From Lachnoclostridium sp. UBA2905 (lineage in GTDB: Bacteria; Bacillota; Clostridia; Lachnospirales; Lachnospiraceae): a DNA stretch of 63,695 nucleotides. The DNA lies in contig DEDL01000022.1 in NCBI GenBank assembly GCA_002349525.1, positions 9,085 through 72,779 of the forward strand, read 5' to 3'. Below are positions 15,745 to 25,565 of the stretch, in pieces. The notes beneath the pieces were generated by a model that ran no database searches, was not told the DNA's origin, and worked only from the letters and a program-made list of their open reading frames with translations. The first letter of the stretch is position 1, and each line of letters begins with the position of its first letter. The translations under genes and the position numbers were made by a program.

Positions 15745-16275
15745 CTAACGAATACTTTTATGTCCGATACTTTTTATAATATAATCGCAGGTCAGAGCTA
15801 TCATAATGCCGCTTATGGCACCAAATATAACGTCTGTAGGATAGTGAACTCCAAGATACATTCTTGAAATTCCTATAAGGACTGCAAGAATAATAGCAGG
15901 CACACCAAATTTTTTTGACATATTTCTAAATATCACCATAGCCGCTGCAAATGAGCTGGCTGTATGTCCTGAAGGGAAGGATGAATCCTTAAGCTCTCCA
16001 ATTACTGTTTCCAGGCCTGTAACCATATCGTAGGGTCTTGCTCTTCCAACAATATGTTTAATAATACCATTGTTAATAATAAGCGACATAAGAAGAGCCA
16101 CAAGTACGGTAAAGCCTGTTTTTCTTGTTTTCTTCGGTATAATAAGAATAATACCTGCGACAATCCATAATGTACCCAACTCACCTAACATGGTAATTCC
16201 TTTAAAGACCAGGTCCAGCACCTCGCATCTGATATTATCCTGTATAAATAACAAAACATCTCCATCAAAGGTCAT
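15745..16275 (-). CDS. PAP2 family membrane phosphatase
   Basis: A 176-aa membrane protein with the three PAP2 motifs in order: KHIVGRARP (KxxxxxxRP type), SFPSGHT and SRMYLGVHYPTD. Several hydrophobic segments span the length. Members dephosphorylate lipid phosphates such as undecaprenyl diphosphate. It starts 1 bp after the NSS transporter stop, with GGGAG upstream, so it is the last gene of an operon. Confidence 0.9.
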   Translation of the reverse strand: MTFDGDVLLFIQDNIRCEVLDLVFKGITMLGELGTLWIVAGIILIIPKKTRKTGFTVLVALLMSLIINNGIIKHIVGRARPYDMVTGLETVIGELKDSSFPSGHTASSFAAAMVIFRNMSKKFGVPAIILAVLIGISRMYLGVHYPTDVIFGAISGIMIALTCDYIIKSIGHKSIR

Positions 16276-16276
16276 T

Positions 16277-17794
16277 CTATTTCTCCCTGCTATTTTCGCC
16301 CTGACAATCCTTAGAAAGGGTCTTATTTCGTTTTGAACTTTTACTGCTTATATAAAGTATAAATGCAACAAATAATACTGAAATAATCATCCATGTTATA
16401 AACACCGGAAGCTCTCTGCTCTTAAATGTGTCATAATAACCTTTAAAATATATTACAAGAACTATCAGTGGAATAATATATTTCATATGGAATCTGATTA
16501 CAACAGGGAAGTTAATTCCCTTACCGATATCTGCTTCCTTAACAAAATTATCAAATCCCCATCCATTATTTTTAGTACAAAACATTACAAACACAAGTGC
16601 TCCAAGAGGCAGGATATTGTAGGAAACAAGGAAGTCTTCCACATCCATAATATTAGTTCCTGCACCTAAAAGCTGAACGCCTGACCAGATATTGTAACCA
16701 AATACGGCAGGAAGTGAACATACAGCAATACCCACCATATTTATGAGAAGGGCCTTCTTTCTATTCCAGCCAAATAAGTCAATACTCATAGAAATGATAT
16801 TCTCATATACAGCTATAACCGTTGATAATGCCGCAAAGGACATAAATATAAAGAACATGGATCCCCACAGTCTGCCAGCCGGCATATGATTGAATACATT
16901 AGGCAGAGTAACAAACAAAAGTGATGGTCCTCTGTCAGGACTTACTCCATATGCAAAGCAGGCTGGTATAATGATGATACCTGCCATCAGGGCAATAAGT
17001 GTATCAAGAGTCATAACACTTATTCCCTCACCGGTAAGTTTTCTGTCCTTAGCCAGATAACTACCGAATATCTCCATAGATCCCATACCTACGCTAAGTG
17101 TAAAAAATGCATGGCTCATGGCATCAAATAATACATTTCCAAAGCCACGTTCCTTTACTGCCTCAGGATTAGGTATAAGATAAAATTTGAGACCCTCGCC
17201 ACTTCCCTTAAGAGTAAGTGAACGGGCAGCCATAACAATCATAAGTACTATAAGAGCCATCATCATGACCTTAGTAACTTTTTCTACACCATTTTGAATA
17301 CCAAATGAACATATTCCTATGCAAAGGACTACAACCACAAGTGTCCATAATATAAGCACAGCATCGTTGCCAAGCATATTTTTAAAGGTATTATCTATTC
17401 CATCTGTATCAAGCCCGGAAAGCTTGCCTGTAGCTGTAAGATAAACATAATTAAGCATCCAGCCGGCAACCATTGTGTAAAAGGCCATAAGGAGATAATT
17501 ACCTGCAAAGCCAAAATAACGGAATTTGTGCCACCTTGTTCCCTCAGGCTCTAAGGTACGAAAAGCTTTACCAATACTCTGACCGCTTCCTCGTCCTACC
17601 GCAAACTCTGATATAAGAATTGGAAGACCAAGCAAACACAGACATATCAGATACAATATAATAAATATCGCTCCTCCGTTAATACCACATATATAAGGAA
17701 ACTTCCATACATTTCCAAGACCTACTGCACATCCGGCTGACACAAGTATAAAACCAAGTCTGGATGCAAATTTTTCTCTTTTATTATTTTCCAT
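16277..17794 (-). CDS. Sodium-dependent transporter, NSS (SNF) family
   Basis: A 505-aa polytopic membrane protein of the neurotransmitter:sodium symporter family, which takes up amino acids or related amines with Na+. The TM1 signature GCAVGLGNVWKFPYICG and the following ISEFAVGRGSG are clear. ATG 17794 follows AAAGGAT. Upstream codons overlap the HAD gene and are not family-like. Chained with the HAD gene before and the PAP2 gene after. Substrate not deducible. A paralogue is at 30270-31640. Confidence 0.93.
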   Translation of the reverse strand: MENNKREKFASRLGFILVSAGCAVGLGNVWKFPYICGINGGAIFIILYLICLCLLGLPILISEFAVGRGSGQSIGKAFRTLEPEGTRWHKFRYFGFAGNYLLMAFYTMVAGWMLNYVYLTATGKLSGLDTDGIDNTFKNMLGNDAVLILWTLVVVVLCIGICSFGIQNGVEKVTKVMMMALIVLMIVMAARSLTLKGSGEGLKFYLIPNPEAVKERGFGNVLFDAMSHAFFTLSVGMGSMEIFGSYLAKDRKLTGEGISVMTLDTLIALMAGIIIIPACFAYGVSPDRGPSLLFVTLPNVFNHMPAGRLWGSMFFIFMSFAALSTVIAVYENIISMSIDLFGWNRKKALLINMVGIAVCSLPAVFGYNIWSGVQLLGAGTNIMDVEDFLVSYNILPLGALVFVMFCTKNNGWGFDNFVKEADIGKGINFPVVIRFHMKYIIPLIVLVIYFKGYYDTFKSRELPVFITWMIISVLFVAFILYISSKSSKRNKTLSKDCQGENSREK

Positions 17795-17820
17795 AAATAT
17801 CCTTTTAAATAAAAATTGTT

Positions 17821-18420
17821 TTAATATTCCTTCAAAAGCTCTAACAAGCCTTCCTTCGATGTTACAAGTTCTGCTTTGATTCCACACTGTATGGCACCAG
17901 CTACATTTTCCTGTCTGTCATCAAAAAATACGCACTCTGACCTGTCAAGCCTGTACTTATCACACAGTGCTTCATATATGTCCCTTTCCGGCTTTCCCTT
18001 GTGTATCATATATGAAACCATCATTCCATCAATGTCCTTCATAAAGTCCGCATATTCCGTATGCTTCTTAAACAGAGATTCCGGATAATTAGACAAAAGA
18101 TATATGCCATATCCTTTTTCCTTAAGTTCATGCACTCTTTTCCACACCGAAGGTCTTGGCACATGCATATATTCACCATGGGATATAAACCATCTGATAG
18201 CATCACTGTCTTCCGGATGTTTCTTGCAAAATTCCTCTATTATACTTTCGTCAGACCTTACCCCAAGATCAAATGTGCTCCACAAACGATCCGGATCATC
18301 AAACATTTCCCTGCCAATTCGCTCTGCATCTGTCTCATTGCAGCCAAAATCAACAAGCATCTGTTTCCACCTGTATTCAATTAATACATCTCCCACATCA
18401 AAAATGATGTTTTTAATCAT
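17821..18420 (-). CDS. HAD-family hydrolase (YihX-like)
   Basis: A 199-aa haloacid-dehalogenase superfamily phosphatase. Motif I is FDVGDVLIEY, motif II is in YLLSNYPE, the lysine of motif III is in HKGKPERDIY and motif IV is CVFFDDRQEN. The pattern resembles YihX-type sugar phosphatases, but the substrate is unknown. Its ATG overlaps the stop of the preceding channel gene (TAATG), indicating translational coupling. Confidence 0.88.
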   Translation of the reverse strand: MIKNIIFDVGDVLIEYRWKQMLVDFGCNETDAERIGREMFDDPDRLWSTFDLGVRSDESIIEEFCKKHPEDSDAIRWFISHGEYMHVPRPSVWKRVHELKEKGYGIYLLSNYPESLFKKHTEYADFMKDIDGMMVSYMIHKGKPERDIYEALCDKYRLDRSECVFFDDRQENVAGAIQCGIKAELVTSKEGLLELLKEY

Positions 18421-19283
18421 TAGTATTCCTCCATTGCCTTCACATTCTTATAATATACATAATACAGTGCTACTCCAACAAATATCATTCCACCTACCAT
18501 ATTTCCAAGAGTAACCGGAATTGAGCTCTTAATAAAGAAGTTAGTCCAGTTAACCTGTGCAATCTTGTCTGCATCAAATCCATAACTGCTCATTGCCGCA
18601 TTCACATATTTTTCTGAATTTGCAGCAAATATTCCAGCAGGAATATAATACATATTAGCAACGCAGTGCTCATATCCACTTACAACAAAGGCCATAATCG
18701 GGAAGAAAATTCCCCATACCTTTCCTGCAATATCCTTAGCTGCAGCAGCAATAAGAACTGCTCCACACACAAAAATATTGCAAAGGATACCTGATGAAAA
18801 TGCCTGTCCAAATGACATGGTTGCTTTTCCATAGGCAACCTTAATTGTAAATGCACCAAGAAGTCCGTCTGTATAATTAAACTGACCGCTAAAATATGCA
18901 AGTGCTGCTATAATAACTGCACCCGCAAGGTTACTAAGCCAAACAATTACAAGAACCTTAATCATACTTAAAACCCTGACCTTCTTATCCATTACACCAA
19001 GTATCAGCAGACAGTCACCTGTAAACAGCTCACCACCTATAAATACTAACATCATAAGGCCAACCGGGAAAACGAGTCCTCCCAAAAGTCTTGATAAACC
19101 AACATTACTCACATTGTGCATTGCAACACTGCTTCCTGCAGCACCAAGCGCAATAAACATACCTGCCAGAATTCCAAATACAATAAGCTTAAACACTGGC
19201 ATCTTAGCTCTGTTAACCTCTGTCTGAATATTAGAATAAACAACCTGTGCCGGTGTATTCATTCTCTGGTTATCCTCTGACAT
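18420..19283 (-). CDS. Formate/nitrite transporter family channel
   Basis: A 287-aa FNT channel with about six membrane spans. Family segments include the N-terminal FGILAGMFIALGAAGSS and ILCNIFVCGAV. FNT proteins pass formate, nitrite or related anions. With pflA-pflB only 3 kb upstream on the same strand, formate export is the likeliest role (FocA-like). A TTGACA/TAAAAT promoter lies in the 147-bp gap upstream. Confidence 0.93.
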   Translation of the reverse strand: MSEDNQRMNTPAQVVYSNIQTEVNRAKMPVFKLIVFGILAGMFIALGAAGSSVAMHNVSNVGLSRLLGGLVFPVGLMMLVFIGGELFTGDCLLILGVMDKKVRVLSMIKVLVIVWLSNLAGAVIIAALAYFSGQFNYTDGLLGAFTIKVAYGKATMSFGQAFSSGILCNIFVCGAVLIAAAAKDIAGKVWGIFFPIMAFVVSGYEHCVANMYYIPAGIFAANSEKYVNAAMSSYGFDADKIAQVNWTNFFIKSSIPVTLGNMVGGMIFVGVALYYVYYKNVKAMEEY

Positions 19284-19354
19284 AATTCCACACCTTCCAT
19301 TAATTTTTCAGTAGATTTCAATATTAAATAATTATATTTAACAAATACCTTTAC

Positions 19355-19382
19355 ATTTTATCAAAATTTTAAACAATGTCAA
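19355..19382 (-). promoter_or_regulatory. Putative promoter of the formate/nitrite channel operon
   Basis: On the minus strand TTGACA (19377-19382) is 16 bp from TAAAAT (19355-19360). It lies between the yhaN-like stop and the channel start, implying that channel, HAD, NSS and PAP2 genes form one unit. Confidence 0.55.
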
Positions 19383-19430
19383 GAAAACCGGGCAGATGAC
19401 ATGTCTCGACACTTGGGGTTTTACACGCGT

Positions 19431-21035
19431 TTATATAGTTCTTCCTTCGCTGCACGTCATATATATAACCTGATATTCCTTTGAGATGTTTTTAAGAAAA
19501 CACATTGCTCCGGATATATTATTATCATCCAGATTTACAAATGGGTCATCAAATACTATAAATGGCTTTTCGTCTTTATACATTGCCTCAATATAAGCCA
19601 TTCTCATGCAAAGATAATACATATTACGGTTTCCTTCGCTATAAGAATCCACTGGCCTTGCTAACCCCTTTTCAATTACAAGAAGCTCCTCGGCAGCATT
19701 CACACTTACATTTTCAATGTCATTTTCATCCTGCCCTGTCATCATTGCATAATATTTTTTAAATCCCTGCAAAACAGGTCCGGTATATCTTGCAGCAAAT
19801 GAATTCTTTGCCACCTCCATCATTTCCTTAGTTTTAACAATGGTGTTGTACTTTTTCAGTTCATTTTCATATTGATTCTTTAATTCGGTATACAAAAGTT
19901 TCTTTTGATTACAGGTCCCAAGTTCCTTCTTCTTTTCCAATATAGCCTGCCTGCATATTGCACAATCCTTAACAGCTCCATCGTATTCAGCCATCAATCT
20001 GTCAATATATTCATCATTGGCTTTCTGTTTGGCGTCTGTCCTTACCCTTACATCACTTCTTATCTGCTCTATTATGATACTTACAGTTACGCCTATAAAC
20101 AAAATTCCAACTCCAGTAACACCGGCATATAAGGCCGGAAGCATTCTATTGTAATAAAAGTAAATAAATATACTTGTTAATATGAGTATTCCCGCCACAC
20201 CTATACTGGCAAATAATAATATCTTAGAAAATAAAGCAGGGCTTGTATCATCTTGACCAATATCATATGAATCTGCACCTGAGTCTGCATATGAATCTGC
20301 ATCCGCATCCTCTCGCAGGGCTTTTTTGAGATCTTGCTCCCTTTCCCTTTGTATATTAATTAAATCATTTTTTCTGTTTTCAAGTTTTACAAGATCCTCT
20401 TCCACATTTTCCAAATGACGTATCTGGTCTGCTAACTCATGTATCTCCATTCTTTTTTTATAAAGACTACCGGTCTGTCTGGTTGGACTCATACCATTAA
20501 TAAGCTTAGTAAAATTTGTCATAGCATTTTCGTAGTTGCTTATATCACCCTCAAGCTGTCCAACATCTCCCATCTTACCATTAATTACATCCGTAGCTGC
20601 TGCAGCTATTAAATTCTGGGATACAAATGAAGTATTTATATAGGATTCCATATCTATCCCGTATAACCATTCCCCCAGGCAGGAATTTGGAATTTCACAG
20701 GGCATGTTAGTATCAAGTCTGACAAGCTGGCTTTTATCACCTGCAGGCTTCTCGCCAAAAGTTCTTCTAAGGCAGTACTTTTCCCCCTTTTTCTCAAACA
20801 CAAGGGTTCCACCATATATACCCTCCTGCCATGGTTTATATTTCATTCTTTCTCTTTCCAAAGGATTTCTCTTAGTCTCATTTTTAAAACCATACAACAT
20901 AACACGTATAAATGTTACCAGAGTACTTTTACCCCAGCCATTATTTTCACATATAGTGTTGCAGGCCTCATTAAACTCATAGCTATAGTCACTTAATTTT
21001 CCGAAATTTTCTATTCTAAGACTTATAAGTTTCAT
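19431..21035 (-). CDS. YhaN-like (SbcC/Rad50-type) ATP-binding protein
   Basis: A 534-aa SMC-like ATPase. The N-terminus (ISLRIENFGKLSDYSYEF) and the P-loop NNGWGKSTL are followed by a signature region, then a mid-part with low-complexity insertion (DADSYADSGADSYD) and two adjacent hydrophobic segments (around residues 265-315). The Walker B-like motif is FIVFDDPFVNLDD near the C-terminus. It is short for SbcC; the membrane hairpin in place of a long coiled coil fits the YhaN/AAA_27 type. It overlaps its partner nuclease gene by 4 bp (ATGA), so they probably form a complex acting on DNA ends, perhaps at the membrane. Confidence 0.82.
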   Translation of the reverse strand: MKLISLRIENFGKLSDYSYEFNEACNTICENNGWGKSTLVTFIRVMLYGFKNETKRNPLERERMKYKPWQEGIYGGTLVFEKKGEKYCLRRTFGEKPAGDKSQLVRLDTNMPCEIPNSCLGEWLYGIDMESYINTSFVSQNLIAAAATDVINGKMGDVGQLEGDISNYENAMTNFTKLINGMSPTRQTGSLYKKRMEIHELADQIRHLENVEEDLVKLENRKNDLINIQREREQDLKKALREDADADSYADSGADSYDIGQDDTSPALFSKILLFASIGVAGILILTSIFIYFYYNRMLPALYAGVTGVGILFIGVTVSIIIEQIRSDVRVRTDAKQKANDEYIDRLMAEYDGAVKDCAICRQAILEKKKELGTCNQKKLLYTELKNQYENELKKYNTIVKTKEMMEVAKNSFAARYTGPVLQGFKKYYAMMTGQDENDIENVSVNAAEELLVIEKGLARPVDSYSEGNRNMYYLCMRMAYIEAMYKDEKPFIVFDDPFVNLDDNNISGAMCFLKNISKEYQVIYMTCSEGRTI

Positions 21036-22252
21036 ATATCCGACTCCTCACCCTTTAGTGCACATATACCACATCTTATTATTCTATTCTTTTCATTTTC
21101 ATCCAGATCATTTCTCAAAATTACGGTTCTGATAAACTCTCCTTTTAAGGTCATGTCATGAATATACGAATTATAATCTATGCTGTATTTGGTATCATCT
21201 TTTACCGCAAAATAAGTAAATTCCTCTTCAAACTGCCTGGCAAGATATACAGGGTCCTTTTGTGTTTCAACATTCACATTCCCAACTAAAGTTACCTTTA
21301 CAATATCATCCTGTCTGCAGCCATTTGCATCAAGACATTTTCTTATTGCCTCTGCTATTTCATAATTATCCACACAGGTACTGATATCTGCTTTAAGATC
21401 GTATATATTCTGTCCCGGAAGTTCAACAAATGATTCCACTATCCTGCCTTTTTCCTCATCAATATCAAGAAGAACAAAACCATGCTTTCCACTTTCATCA
21501 AAGCCCCTGCCACAAAGACATCCACAGTAGCAATATCGTCCTCTGCTGTCTAACTCATTTATTGAAAAACTGTGTACATGTCCAAGTGCAAGATAATCAA
21601 TATTGCTATTTTTCAAACTGTTTAGATATATATTATCTGAATTGTTGTCTATATTGTTCTCCGTATTCTTATTCGCACTCATATCCGCACTCAGCTTCGT
21701 ATTTATATCCGGATTCTTGTATGCATTATCTTCAGCATTATTGTCTATAGCTATATCTAATCTGTTAGCTGCCATCCCACCGATACCTGCCTTTACAATC
21801 TGACCATGAAGGGTAACTATGTTGATATCCTCTGATTTCAGCTTCAATGACGTGTACATGTCATTATTTTTCAAGGTTGTTCCCGCTACAATTACCCTTG
21901 TGTTAAGCCTGTAATATGTCCACTTATTGCCAAATATCTTGAGATTATCAGGAATTTCATCAAAAAAAGTGCTTATATCTTCATCATGATTGCCCGGAAC
22001 ATAAAAGAATATTATTGAGGAATTTTTCAATATAATGTTCTTAACCTCAGTTTTCGTTGCCTGTGACACCCCTGTTCCATCAAACAGATCACCTGCAATA
22101 ATAATGGCATTCACTGATTCAGAGACAGCATATGCCACAGTTTTCTTGAACAAATTAAGTATCCCCGCCCTGATCTTAGCAGCACACCGGGCATCAAAAT
22201 GAGATGTAAGCGGCGAATCCAGGTGAACATCTGCCATGTGTATTATCTTCAT
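21032..22252 (-). CDS. YhaO-like (SbcD/Mre11-type) metallophosphoesterase
   Basis: A 406-aa calcineurin-like nuclease. Metal motifs are in order: HMADVHLDSPL, AGDLFDG, PGNHDE, TLHGQ and ALGHVHSF. It resembles YhaO/SbcD nuclease subunits working with an SMC-like ATPase. Between the HGQ and GHVH motifs (about residues 165-212) is an Asn/Asp-rich low-complexity insertion. The following yhaN-like gene overlaps by ATGA. It lies directly downstream of the pflA terminator, so its own promoter must be close to the start. Confidence 0.85.
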   Translation of the reverse strand: MKIIHMADVHLDSPLTSHFDARCAAKIRAGILNLFKKTVAYAVSESVNAIIIAGDLFDGTGVSQATKTEVKNIILKNSSIIFFYVPGNHDEDISTFFDEIPDNLKIFGNKWTYYRLNTRVIVAGTTLKNNDMYTSLKLKSEDINIVTLHGQIVKAGIGGMAANRLDIAIDNNAEDNAYKNPDINTKLSADMSANKNTENNIDNNSDNIYLNSLKNSNIDYLALGHVHSFSINELDSRGRYCYCGCLCGRGFDESGKHGFVLLDIDEEKGRIVESFVELPGQNIYDLKADISTCVDNYEIAEAIRKCLDANGCRQDDIVKVTLVGNVNVETQKDPVYLARQFEEEFTYFAVKDDTKYSIDYNSYIHDMTLKGEFIRTVILRNDLDENEKNRIIRCGICALKGEESDI

Positions 22253-22282
22253 ATCTTCTCCTTTAAACTGTACATATGTATA

Positions 22283-22324
22283 AAAAGAGTTTCGCGGTAT
22301 CTAATGCTACTGCGAAACTCTTTA
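22283..22324 (-). terminator. Terminator of the pflBA operon
   Basis: The arms AAAGAGTTTCGC and GCGAAACTCTTT form a 12-bp stem with further pairing inside (GTA/TAC). On the minus strand it is followed by a T-rich stretch. It lies just past the pflA stop. Confidence 0.85.
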
Positions 22325-22345
22325 ACTTCATGTGTTTAATTCAAC

Positions 22346-23119
22346 TTATTTTGAAAGATAACCCTTGTAGTCCTCTGTATGAAGAAGTTTGTTCGCATTC
22401 TCAATTCTTTCTTTGGAAGGTGGTAATACATCCTTCAAAGGATAATCTATACCAAGCTCCTCCCACTTGAAGGTTCCAAGTGAATGGTATGGAAGAACTT
22501 CCACACGATCAACATTCTTCAACGTCTTAATAAACTTATCAAGTTCGATAAGCTGCTCATCATCATCGCTTCCGCCAGGTACAAGTACATGACGGATCCA
22601 CACTGATTCGCCTGTCTCTGAAAGATATTCAGCCATATCTAATATATTAGAATTAGACCATCCTGTAAGAATTTTGTGCTTATCTTCATATATCTGCTTT
22701 ATATCCAGCATTACAAGATCAGTTACTTCCATAAGCTCTTTAAATTTACTAAAGAATGGCTCTTCTCTTGTAAAAGGATTACCAGAGGTGTCCAATGTTG
22801 TATGAACACCTTTGGCTTTTGCTTTTTTAAATAATTCCAGTAAGAAATCCATCTGAAGGAGAGGTTCTCCACCACTTACGGTGATACCACCATCCTTGCC
22901 CCAGTAAGCCTTATACCTTAGTGCCTGTTTAACAAGGTCATCTGCTGTTCTTTCTTCGCCACCGTCTACATTCCATGTATCCGGATTGTGACAGAACTGA
23001 CATCTCATGTGACATCCCTGAGTAAAGATAACAAATCTTATACCCGGACCATCAACAGAACCAAAGCTTTCTATTGAATGGATTCTTCCTATAACGCTGC
23101 CAGAATTAGAGTCTTTCAT
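22346..23119 (-). CDS. pflA: Pyruvate formate-lyase activating enzyme
   Basis: A radical SAM enzyme of about 257 aa that installs the glycyl radical on PflB. The cluster motif is CHMRCQFCHNPDTW (CxxxCxxC); GGITVSGGEPLLQ is the SAM-binding GGE region. I place the start at ATG 23119, 14 bp inside the end of pflB. ATG 23140 would add seven residues and is also possible, since neither site has a strong Shine-Dalgarno. The overlap indicates translational coupling with pflB. Followed by a strong terminator. Confidence 0.95.
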   Translation of the reverse strand: MKDSNSGSVIGRIHSIESFGSVDGPGIRFVIFTQGCHMRCQFCHNPDTWNVDGGEERTADDLVKQALRYKAYWGKDGGITVSGGEPLLQMDFLLELFKKAKAKGVHTTLDTSGNPFTREEPFFSKFKELMEVTDLVMLDIKQIYEDKHKILTGWSNSNILDMAEYLSETGESVWIRHVLVPGGSDDDEQLIELDKFIKTLKNVDRVEVLPYHSLGTFKWEELGIDYPLKDVLPPSKERIENANKLLHTEDYKGYLSK

Positions 23120-25358
23120 GGCAAGTTCTTGAGATAACATCCATCTGCTGCTCTCTTGTTAAGTCGATGAACTTAACAGCATATCCTGATACACGGATAG
23201 TGAAGTTAGCATATTCTTCTTTCTCTGGATGCTCCATAGCGTCTTTTAACTTTTCAACACCAAATACGTTAACGTTAAGGTGATGTGGTCCCTGTGAGAA
23301 GTAACCATCTAATACCTGAACGAGTCTCTCTGTCTGCTCATCTTCGCTATGACCAAGAGCTGATGGGTTAATTGTCTGTGTATTAGAAATTCCATCAAGT
23401 GCCCACTCATAAGGAAGCTTTGTAAGTGACTGAAGAGAAGCAAGTAATCCACTCTGCTCTGCACCGTATGATGGGTTAGCACCAGGTGAAAGTGGTGTTC
23501 CTGCTGGACGTCCGTCTGGCATTGCTCCTGTATATTTACCATAAACAACGTTTGAAGTAATTGTAAGGATTGATGTTGTTGGCTCTGAATTTCTGTATGT
23601 GTGTCTCTTCTTGATCTTGTCAAGGAATGACTTAAGAACATAAACAGCGATTTCATCGGCTCTGTCATCATCATTACCATATTTAGGGAAGTCTCCCTCG
23701 ATTTTGTAATCTACTACGATTCCTGCTTCGTTACGAACTGTCTTAACCTTAGCATACTTGATAGCTGAAAGTGAGTCGATAACGTGTGAGAATCCTGCGA
23801 TACCTGTAGCGAATGTACGTCTTACATCTGTATCAATAAGAGCCATCTCAGCAGCTTCATAGTAATATTTGTCATGCATATAGTGGATGAGGTTCAATGT
23901 GTTAACATAGAGACCTGCAAGCCAATCTGACATAACTTCATATTTTGCAATAACTTCATCATAATCAAGATATTCTGAAGTAATTCCCTTATATTCTGGT
24001 CCTACCTGCTCACCAGACTTCTCATCAACACCACCGTTGATAGCGTAAAGTAAGCACTTAGCAAGGTTAGCACGAGCTCCGAAGAACTGAATCTCTTTAC
24101 CAGTCTGTGTAGCTGATACACAGCAGCAGATTGAATAGTCATCGCCCCATACTGGTTTCATAACATTATCATTCTCATACTGGATTGAGCTTGTCTTTAC
24201 AGAAATTCTTGCAGCATAGTTTCTAAATGCCTTAGGAAGTGCTGTAGAATAAAGTACTGTAAGGTTTGGCTCTGGTGAAGGTCCCATGTTCTCAAGTGTA
24301 TGGAGGAAACGGTAATCATTCTTAGTTACCATGTGACGTCCGTCAACACCTGTTCCACCAACCTCAAGTGTAACCCATGTTGGGTCTCCTGAGAAAAGTT
24401 CATTGTATGATGTGATTCTTGCGAACTTAACCATTCTGAACTTCATAACCATATGGTCGATAAGCTCCTGAGCTTCTTCCTCAGTAATGATTCCCTTCTC
24501 AAGGTCTCTCTCAATGTAGATATCAAGGAATGTTGAAATACGTCCTACTGACATTGCTGCACCATTCTGTGTCTTGATAGCTGCAAGATATCCAAAGTAT
24601 AACCACTGGCATGCTTCAGCAGCGTTCTTAGCTGGCTTTGAAATATCGAAACCATAGCTTTCAGCCATCTTCTTCATACCTGCAAGAGCTCTGTACTGCT
24701 CTGTGATCTCTTCTCTTAAACGGATAACATCGTCAACCATTGTTCCGTCACCGCAGTTAGCATAATCTGCAGCCTTCTGCTCCATAAGGTAATCAATACC
24801 ATAAAGAGCAACTCTTCTGTAGTCACCTACGATACGTCCACGTCCATAAGTATCAGGAAGTCCTGTGATGATATGGCTGTGACGAGCTTTTCTAATCTCT
24901 GGAGTATAAGCATCAAATACACCCTGGTTATGTGTCTTATGATACTCTGTGAAAATCTTGTGTAATTCTGGATTTGGCTCGTAACCATAGTTCCTGCATG
25001 ATTCCTCAGCCATCTTGATTCCACCAAATGGCATAAATGCTCTCTTAAGAGGCTTGTCTGTCTGAAGACCAACAATCTTCTCAAGGTCCTTCATGCTCTC
25101 ATCGATATAACCTGGTCCATAAGCATTAAGTGTAGCTACTACTTCTGTTTCCATGTCAAGTACGCCACCCTTAGCTCTTTCTTCTTTCTGTAATTCCTGT
25201 AATCTGCCCCACAACTTGTTAGTTGCATCTGTTGGGCCTACGAGGAAGCTTTCGTCACCATCATATGGCTTGTAGTTGTTCTGGATGAAATCTCTTACAT
25301 TGATTTCTTCCTTCCAAAGTTTACCTTCGAAACCATCCCACTGTGCGTTTTCTATCAT
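23106..25358 (-). CDS. pflB: Formate C-acetyltransferase (pyruvate formate-lyase)
   Basis: A 750-aa glycyl-radical enzyme converting pyruvate and CoA to acetyl-CoA and formate, central to anaerobic sugar fermentation. The active-site cysteines are in DDYSICCCVSATQTG and the radical glycine is in RVSGYAVKF near the C-terminus, which identifies true PFL. The start has GGAGGAAT upstream. Strong promoter elements lie 50-80 bp upstream and codon use is visibly biased, as expected for a very abundant enzyme. It forms an operon with pflA. Confidence 0.98.
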   Translation of the reverse strand: MIENAQWDGFEGKLWKEEINVRDFIQNNYKPYDGDESFLVGPTDATNKLWGRLQELQKEERAKGGVLDMETEVVATLNAYGPGYIDESMKDLEKIVGLQTDKPLKRAFMPFGGIKMAEESCRNYGYEPNPELHKIFTEYHKTHNQGVFDAYTPEIRKARHSHIITGLPDTYGRGRIVGDYRRVALYGIDYLMEQKAADYANCGDGTMVDDVIRLREEITEQYRALAGMKKMAESYGFDISKPAKNAAEACQWLYFGYLAAIKTQNGAAMSVGRISTFLDIYIERDLEKGIITEEEAQELIDHMVMKFRMVKFARITSYNELFSGDPTWVTLEVGGTGVDGRHMVTKNDYRFLHTLENMGPSPEPNLTVLYSTALPKAFRNYAARISVKTSSIQYENDNVMKPVWGDDYSICCCVSATQTGKEIQFFGARANLAKCLLYAINGGVDEKSGEQVGPEYKGITSEYLDYDEVIAKYEVMSDWLAGLYVNTLNLIHYMHDKYYYEAAEMALIDTDVRRTFATGIAGFSHVIDSLSAIKYAKVKTVRNEAGIVVDYKIEGDFPKYGNDDDRADEIAVYVLKSFLDKIKKRHTYRNSEPTTSILTITSNVVYGKYTGAMPDGRPAGTPLSPGANPSYGAEQSGLLASLQSLTKLPYEWALDGISNTQTINPSALGHSEDEQTERLVQVLDGYFSQGPHHLNVNVFGVEKLKDAMEHPEKEEYANFTIRVSGYAVKFIDLTREQQMDVISRTCHERL

Positions 25359-25406
25359 TTTATATTCCTCCTAAATAAATAGAGTATTGTTTTATATATC
25401 ACTGAT

Positions 25407-25435
25407 AATATAACACGTATTTTCTTTTATTGCAA
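25407..25435 (-). promoter_or_regulatory. Putative promoter of the pflBA operon
   Basis: On the minus strand TTGCAA (25430-25435) and TATATT (25407-25412) are separated by 17 bp, 48 bp ahead of the pflB start. Confidence 0.55.
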
Positions 25436-25473
25436 GTTCATTTCAAGTATTTTTTAAGCAAAAATAAGTATAT

Positions 25474-25520
25474 TAAAAGGACATCCCGCATTTTTTGTTT
25501 TACATCATGGAATGTCCTTA
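25474..25520 (-). terminator. Terminator of the first MATE transporter gene
   Basis: AAGGACATCCC and GGAATGTCCTT pair as a stem with one mismatch around an AT-rich loop. On the minus strand the stem runs into TTTTAATAT. It lies 45 bp beyond the MATE stop and separates it from pflB transcription. Confidence 0.7.
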
Positions 25521-25565
25521 ATTCTTTTGCAATTCATTTGCAATTTGTTCACATTTGGTCATTAA

